From NCBI GenBank assembly GCA_036277635.1, contig DASUMP010000164.1:1-10146 (forward strand): DNA of 10,146 bases. The letters run 5' to 3'. Below, piece after piece: positions 6,599 to 10,146 of the stretch. The DNA is from DASUMP01 sp036277635. GTDB lineage: Bacteria; Actinomycetota; Acidimicrobiia; IMCC26256; PALSA-610. Positions within the stretch are counted from its first letter, which is position 1. Every line of letters begins with the position of its first letter. The translations under genes and the position numbers were made by a program. The notes below the pieces were generated by a model. It made no database searches. It saw only the letters and a program-made list of their open reading frames with translations, and had not been told where the DNA came from.

Positions 6599-7552
6599 AT
6601 GGAAGTGGCGCAGTTCTGCTCCACCTCCCACGTCGTGATCGTGGCGGGCAAGGGCGGGGTCGGCAAGACGACCGTCACCGCGGCTCTCGCGGTGACCGCA
6701 GCCCGGTCCGGCCTGTCGGTGCTGATCGCCGAGGTCGAGGGGAAGTCGGGGCTCGCGAGCGCGTTCTCCGCCCCCGCCCTCGACTACGACGAAGCAGCGA
6801 TCGCCGACGGTATCCGAGCGCGCACGCTCACTCCGGATGCTGCGCTGCTCGACTACCTCCAGTCCCACGGGATGCGGCGGATCTCGAAGCGGCTGGCGTC
6901 GTCGGGCGCGCTCGACGTCGTGGCCACAGCGGTGCCGGGCATGAAGGACATCCTCGTGCTCGGGAAGGTCAAGGCCCTCGAAGAGCAGCGCGCGGCCGAC
7001 CTCATCATCGTCGACGCCCCTGCGGCTGGCCACGCGGTCGCGTTCTTGGTCTCGGCGCGCGGCCTGCTCGACGCCGTGCGCGTGGGTCCGATCCGCAAGC
7101 AGGCGAGCGACGTGGTCGAGCTCCTGACCGACCCGGCGCGCTGTCAGGTCGTGCTCGTCACCATCCCCGAGGAGACGCCGGTCAACGAGCTGGTCGACAC
7201 CGCGTTCGCGATCGAAGACCGCGCCGGCGTCGCGCTCGGCCCCGTCGTGGTGAACGGCTGCTACGACTCGCTCGCCGCACCGGTCCCCACCGACGCCGCC
7301 GCGATCGGGCAGCTCGCCGGTGCGCTCGACCGGTTCGTCGGCGACCGTGAAGCCGCGCACCTCGCCGACGCGGCGCGCTTTCGTGCCGAGCGCGAGATGA
7401 TCCAGATCGAGCAGGCGGAGCGGCTCGCGCAGCTGCTGCCGCTCCCGCAGCTGCGCCTGCCGTACCTGTTCGATGCGGAGATCGGGCGCGCCGAGCTCGA
7501 CGTCCTCGCCGACGCGCTCACGCGCGAGATCGCGATGCTCCCCGCGCCATGA
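6599..7552 (+). CDS. ArsA/Get3-like ATPase, subunit A (BagA-like)
   Basis: This is a SIMIBI-class P-loop ATPase of the ArsA/Get3 family, 317 residues from the ATG at 6599 (an ATG at 6590 would add three). The deviant Walker A KGGVGKTT lies at 18-25, with the signature lysine K18 and catalytic P-loop lysine K23. Where Get3 has the switch-I aspartate in its DPA motif, this protein has E47 in AEVEGKSGL. The switch-II DAPAAGHAV motif is intact. No CxxC zinc motif is present. It overlaps the next gene by four bases (ATGA). The adjacent pair corresponds by organisation to M. tuberculosis Rv3679/Rv3680, described as Get3 homologues BagA/BagB. A role in handling tail-anchored or other membrane clients is an inference from that family; arsenite transport is unlikely, as no arsB or arsR is nearby. 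Confidence 0.9.
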   Translation: MEVAQFCSTSHVVIVAGKGGVGKTTVTAALAVTAARSGLSVLIAEVEGKSGLASAFSAPALDYDEAAIADGIRARTLTPDAALLDYLQSHGMRRISKRLASSGALDVVATAVPGMKDILVLGKVKALEEQRAADLIIVDAPAAGHAVAFLVSARGLLDAVRVGPIRKQASDVVELLTDPARCQVVLVTIPEETPVNELVDTAFAIEDRAGVALGPVVVNGCYDSLAAPVPTDAAAIGQLAGALDRFVGDREAAHLADAARFRAEREMIQIEQAERLAQLLPLPQLRLPYLFDAEIGRAELDVLADALTREIAMLPAP

Positions 7553-8703
7553 CCGTCGAAGATCTCGTCCGCACCCGCGGCGTGTTGATCTGCTGCGGCA
7601 CCGGCGGCGTCGGCAAGACCACGACCGCCGCCGTGCTCGCGCTCGAAGGCGCGCGATGCGGCCGCCGCGCGATCGTCGTGACGATCGACCCGGCCAAGCG
7701 ACTCGCCGACACGCTCGGGCTCTCGTCGCTCTCCGACGTCCCGACCGCGATCGGGCGCGACCGCTGGGACGTCGACGGCGCCGCGCCCGCCGAAGGTCAC
7801 CTCAGCGCGCTGATGCTCGACACCAAGTCGACGTTCGACAGCTTGGTGCGCCGGTACGCCGACACCGACGAGCAGGCGCAGCGCATCCTCGAGAACCGCT
7901 TCTACCGCAACGTCTCCGGTGCGCTCGGCGGCACGCAGGAGTACATGGCGATGGAGAAGCTGCACGAGCTGCACGACAGCGGCGACTTCGACCTCATCGT
8001 GGTGGACACCCCGCCGACGCGCCACGCGCTCGACTTCCTCGACGCGCCGAACCGCCTGCTGCGCCTGCTCGACAACCGCATCTTCCGGCTGCTCATGATG
8101 CCGACGCGCGCGTACCTGCGCGTCGCGAGCGTGGCCGTGCAGGGGTTCCTGCGCACGATCGCGCGCGTCGTCGGCAGCGAGGTGATCGAAGACGTCGTCG
8201 CCTTCTTCCGCGCGTTCGAAGGCATGGAGGAAGGCTTCCGCACCCGCGCCGCCGCGGTGTCGGAGCTCCTCGCCGATCCCAGCACCGGCTTCGTGCTCAT
8301 CACCGCCCCTCGCCGCGACGCGGTCGAGGAGGCGCACTTCTTCGCCCAGCGACTCCGCGACCACCACCAGGCCGTCGAAGCGCTCATCGTCAACCGCGTC
8401 CACCCCCGCTTCGGCGACGAGTCGCCCGAGGGGCTGCGCGCCCGCGCCGCCGAGCTGCGCGCGCTCTCGGGCGCCCCCGCCGAAGCCGCGTCGCTCGCCG
8501 CCGCGTACGACAACCTCGCCGACTTCCACGAGGTCGCCCGCCGCGAGCGCGAGTCGCTCACCGGCATCCGCGAGCTCGCGGGCCCGGGCGTCATCGCGTT
8601 CGTCCCGTTCCTCGCCCACGACGTGTTCGACTTCGGCGCGCTCGACGACATCGGCCACCACCTCTTCGCCGCCGACGACGAGGTCGCCGAGGCCGAGCGG
8701 TAA
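7549..8703 (+). CDS. ArsA/Get3-like ATPase, subunit B (BagB-like)
   Basis: This second ArsA/Get3-type ATPase has 384 residues. The P-loop reads CCGTGGVGKTTT (residues 15-26). K23 is present, but T18 replaces the signature lysine that in this class reaches across the dimer to the partner's nucleotide. The switch-I motif TIDPAKRLAD (45-54) keeps the catalytic aspartate D47, and the switch-II motif DTPPTRH is present. A long helical insertion (roughly residues 165-245) contains a hydrophobic stretch around RIFRLLMMPTRAYL and a charged FFRAFEGMEEGF. It corresponds to the client-binding helical subdomain of the Get3/ArsA fold. There is no zinc CxxC. Its start overlaps the subunit A stop, and no clear Shine-Dalgarno is seen, so translation is probably coupled to equimolar levels. 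This is the only gene in the window ending in TAA, and that TAA lies inside a promoter-like element for the next gene. Confidence 0.92.
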   Translation: MTVEDLVRTRGVLICCGTGGVGKTTTAAVLALEGARCGRRAIVVTIDPAKRLADTLGLSSLSDVPTAIGRDRWDVDGAAPAEGHLSALMLDTKSTFDSLVRRYADTDEQAQRILENRFYRNVSGALGGTQEYMAMEKLHELHDSGDFDLIVVDTPPTRHALDFLDAPNRLLRLLDNRIFRLLMMPTRAYLRVASVAVQGFLRTIARVVGSEVIEDVVAFFRAFEGMEEGFRTRAAAVSELLADPSTGFVLITAPRRDAVEEAHFFAQRLRDHHQAVEALIVNRVHPRFGDESPEGLRARAAELRALSGAPAEAASLAAAYDNLADFHEVARRERESLTGIRELAGPGVIAFVPFLAHDVFDFGALDDIGHHLFAADDEVAEAER

Positions 8704-8706
8704 CCT
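8701..8706 (+). promoter_or_regulatory. Putative -10 element of the response regulator-cysQ unit (leaderless)
   Basis: TAACCT is followed by 7 bases and then the GTG start of the response regulator. Its first three bases are the stop codon of ATPase subunit B. No -35 or Shine-Dalgarno is visible. It would give the last two genes transcription independent of the ATPase pair. Confidence 0.4.
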
Positions 8707-8713
8707 CCGCCCC

Positions 8714-9100
8714 GTGACCACGTTCCTCGTCGCCTCCGACGCGCGCTGGGTCCGCGATCAGGTGCGCGGCGCGTTCGTGAGCCGCGATCAGCGGGTCGTC
8801 GAGGTCACCCGCGGCCAAGACGTGCGCGACGCGTTCGCACGCGAGCAGCCTGACCTCGTGATCCTCGACCTGCAGATCGGCAACATGGGCGGCGTCGCCG
8901 CCGCGATCGACCTGCGGCTCGAAGAGTCGGCCGGACGCCTCCCGCGCGCCACGATCCTCCTCCTCCTCGACCGCGAAGCGGATCGGTTCCTCGCCGGGCG
9001 CGCCGATGTCGACGGCGAGCTGGTGAAGCCGCTCGACGCCGGCACGCTGCGCCGCACCGCGAAGCGCCTCCTCGCCGGCGAGCCCGCGCCGGCCCGCTGA
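8714..9100 (+). CDS. Single-domain response regulator (CheY-like receiver)
   Basis: This 128-residue protein is a receiver domain with nothing attached: about 14 residues follow the last strand-helix unit. VILDLQIGNMGG carries the predicted phosphoacceptor D52. D9 supplies one acidic metal ligand; the residue before it is S8, where many receivers have a second acid. LVKP provides the conserved lysine K105. The strand-4 end, normally Thr or Ser, reads LLLLDR (82-87), so the switch hydroxyl is apparently missing. Phosphorylation may therefore signal atypically or not at all. No histidine kinase or output domain is adjacent, so its partner is unknown. The GTG is chosen because the beta-1 strand TTFLVASD begins right after it. 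It lies 10 bases past ATPase subunit B and 3 bases before cysQ, consistent with one operon, although a possible internal promoter overlaps the junction. Confidence 0.88.
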   Translation: MTTFLVASDARWVRDQVRGAFVSRDQRVVEVTRGQDVRDAFAREQPDLVILDLQIGNMGGVAAAIDLRLEESAGRLPRATILLLLDREADRFLAGRADVDGELVKPLDAGTLRRTAKRLLAGEPAPAR

Positions 9101-9103
9101 GCC

Positions 9104-9862
9104 GTGGACGACCACGAGCTCGCCGCGCACCTCGCGCGCGTCGCCGGCGACCACCTCCGGACGCTGCGCGCCGAGGCGGAGCACGCGCACCTCGACTCGA
9201 AAGAGCTGCGCGACCGCGGCGACCGCGAGAGCAACGAGCTGCTCCTGCGCGCGCTCGCCGAGCACCGGCCCGCCGACGCGGTGCTCTCCGAGGAGTCGAA
9301 AGACGACCCCGCCCGCCTCGCCGCACCGCGCGTGTGGATCATCGACCCGCTCGACGGCACCCGCGAGTTCGGCGAGCCGGGCCGCGACGACTGGGCGGTG
9401 CACGTCGCGCTCGTCGAGTCGGGAAGTGTCACCGCGGCCGCGGTCGCGCTCCCCGCGCTCGGCACCGTCCTGACGACCGCATCGCCACCGACGCTGCCGC
9501 GACCGCACGGCGGCGCGCTGCGACTGCTCGTGAGCCGCACCCGACCGCCCGCGCTCGCCGACCACCTCGCGGTGCACCTCGACGCCGTGCTCGTGCCGAT
9601 GGGTTCGGCGGGCGCGAAGACGATGGCGGTCGTGCGCGGCGAGGCCGACCTCTACGCGCACGGTGGCGGCCAGTACGAGTGGGACTCCGCCGCGCCCGTC
9701 GGCGTCGCCCGAGCCGCGGGCTGCCACGTGTCGCGCCTCGACGGCTCCCCGCTCGTCTACAACCAGCCCGACCCGTACCTCCCCGACCTCCTCGTGTGCC
9801 GACCCGAGCTCGCCGACCGGGTCCTCGCCGCCATCGCCGCGGCACCGCCCGAGCTGCACTGA
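9104..9862 (+). CDS. cysQ: 3'(2'),5'-bisphosphate nucleotidase / inositol monophosphatase family (CysQ-like)
   Basis: This 252-residue Mg2+-dependent, Li+-sensitive-type phosphatase of the FIG superfamily most likely hydrolyses 3'-phosphoadenosine 5'-phosphate (PAP) to AMP, supporting sulfate assimilation and sulfation. Inositol phosphates are a possible alternative or additional substrate. Metal-binding motifs are LSEES with E63/E64, WIIDPLDGTREF with D81 and D84 (78-89), and YEWDSAAPVGVARAAG with D194. The segment around GGGQYEWDSAAP and the later SPLVYNQPDPYLP closely recall M. tuberculosis CysQ (Rv2131c) from memory. The GTG start lies 3 bases after the response-regulator stop, with no ribosome site, so translation probably depends on coupling. 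Three 11-base tandem repeats begin immediately after the stop. No other sulfur-assimilation gene is nearby, so the operon context does not confirm the PAP role. Confidence 0.9.
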   Translation: MDDHELAAHLARVAGDHLRTLRAEAEHAHLDSKELRDRGDRESNELLLRALAEHRPADAVLSEESKDDPARLAAPRVWIIDPLDGTREFGEPGRDDWAVHVALVESGSVTAAAVALPALGTVLTTASPPTLPRPHGGALRLLVSRTRPPALADHLAVHLDAVLVPMGSAGAKTMAVVRGEADLYAHGGGQYEWDSAAPVGVARAAGCHVSRLDGSPLVYNQPDPYLPDLLVCRPELADRVLAAIAAAPPELH

Positions 9863-9895
9863 TCGAACGCCCGTCGAACCCCGGTCGAACCCGGT
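9863..9895 (+). repeat. Three tandem 11-base repeats after cysQ
   Basis: Three head-to-tail copies start at 9863, 9874 and 9885, each beginning TCGAAC and continuing with a C/G-rich pentamer (GCCCG, CCCGG, CCGGT). The period is about one helical turn. They begin directly after the cysQ TGA. Confidence 0.6.
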
Positions 9896-9956
9896 CCCCC
9901 ATCGTCTCGCTCGTGACCACGCGCGTCGTGGGCACGAGCACCGTGTGGGGGAGGCC

Positions 9957-10001
9957 CCGGCCGGCGTCGGTCGGTCGGGACCTCGGCTCACCGCCGGCCG
10001 G
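9957..10001. repeat. 10-bp inverted repeat upstream of tRNA-Pro
   Basis: CCGGCCGGCG (9957-9966) and its exact reverse complement (9992-10001) flank a 25-base spacer that contains three GTCG/GGTC units. The arms could pair as a stem, but no T-run follows and the core CCGGCCGG is itself palindromic. A role as terminator of the cysQ operon is possible but weakly supported. Apart from this and the 11-base repeats, I see nothing in the cysQ-tRNA gap. Confidence 0.3.
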
Positions 10002-10034
10002 TCATCTTCGTGCGGGCCTCGCGACCGCCGCCAC

Positions 10035-10040
10035 TACACT
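10035..10040 (+). promoter_or_regulatory. Possible -10 element for tRNA-Pro
   Basis: TACACT lies 13 bases before the mature tRNA 5' end, a plausible position for a tRNA promoter with a short 5' leader. No -35 at normal spacing is recognisable. Confidence 0.35.
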
Positions 10041-10053
10041 CCTGCGCTCCACA

Positions 10054-10128
10054 CGGGGTGTGGCGCAGCTTGGTTAGCGCGCAGCGTTCGGGACGCTGAG
10101 GCCCCGGGTTCAAATCCCGGCACCCCGA
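10054..10128 (+). tRNA. tRNA-Pro (anticodon CGG)
   Basis: The 75-base cloverleaf folds fully. The acceptor CGGGGTG (10054-10060) pairs with CACCCCG (10121-10127). The D stem GCGC/GCGC encloses AGCTTGGTTA. The anticodon stem CAGCG/CGCTG (10082-10086/10094-10098) encloses TTCGGGA. The T stem CCGGG/CCCGG (10104-10108/10116-10120) encloses TTCAAAT. The anticodon at 10089-10091 is CGG, reading the proline codon CCG, which is abundant in this GC-rich window. The C1-G72 pair with discriminator A73 (10128) is the known identity pattern of bacterial proline tRNAs. CCA is not encoded. Confidence 0.97.
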
Positions 10129-10146
10129 CGGCGAAAGCCCAACCCG

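Noticed and set aside
6599..8703. Arsenic resistance operon
   Set aside because: The two ArsA-family ATPases have no arsB, arsR, arsC or arsD neighbour and lack a metalloid-binding cysteine cluster. Their paired arrangement fits the Get3-like actinobacterial proteins better.
709..9862. TGA stop codons as possible selenocysteine codons
   Set aside because: Each TGA comes at the expected family length and is followed by another gene's start, an intergenic gap or antisense sequence without a conserved continuation, so none looks like readthrough.
9863..9889. LexA/SOS box suggested by repeated TCGAAC
   Set aside because: The mycobacterial-type box needs an inverted TCGAAC-N4-GTTCGA. Here the half-sites are direct repeats and no GTTCGA follows.
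1558..10053. A tRNA(Sec) gene (selC) in the intergenic gaps
   Set aside because: The gaps at 1558-1620, 4772-4788, 5053-5143 and 9863-10053 were read for a long acceptor stem, a TCA anticodon and a GGTTCAAATCC-like T arm on both strands; none fits. The only tRNA is tRNA-Pro.

Overview
The window is very GC-rich chromosomal DNA with strong G/C preference at third codon positions, many GTG starts and almost exclusively TGA stops. The gene set includes a WhiB-family iron-sulfur regulator, a pair of adjacent ArsA/Get3-like ATPases and a CysQ phosphatase of the mycobacterial type. Together these point to an actinobacterium. A deep-branching lineage such as Acidimicrobiia fits the look of several proteins, but the class is an inference. 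No mobile element, CRISPR array or defence system is visible.

Layout, left to right. (1) Bases 1-1557, minus strand: a NUDT19-like Nudix hydrolase, translationally coupled to a metallo-beta-lactamase-fold hydrolase whose C-terminus runs off the left edge. (2) Bases 1621-4771, plus strand: selA and selB, the two protein factors that make Sec-tRNA and deliver it to the ribosome, so the organism probably encodes selenoproteins. selC and selD are not in the window. (3) Bases 4789-6571, minus strand: a long-form NfeD membrane protein whose ClpP-like protease domain seems to have lost its catalytic serine, followed by a small WhiB regulator with its own promoter. (4) Bases 6599-9862, plus strand: two overlapping ArsA/Get3-like ATPase genes (comparable to mycobacterial BagA/BagB), a single-domain response regulator and cysQ. 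(5) Bases 10054-10128, plus strand: tRNA-Pro(CGG).

The most distinctive signals are small. The two ATPases have complementary substitutions in their active-site motifs, which predicts an obligate heterodimer with one complete and one degenerate ATP site. Four genes that lack a Shine-Dalgarno sequence (nudix, selA, the first ATPase and the response regulator) each have a TAnnnT -10-like hexamer ending 6 or 7 bases before the start codon, the signature of leaderless transcription. In one case this hexamer contains the only TAA stop codon in the window. The genes that do have Shine-Dalgarno-like sequences (MBL hydrolase, nfeD, whiB) lack that arrangement. I see no clearly undescribed multi-gene system. 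The families are known, and the interest lies in their variants and arrangement.
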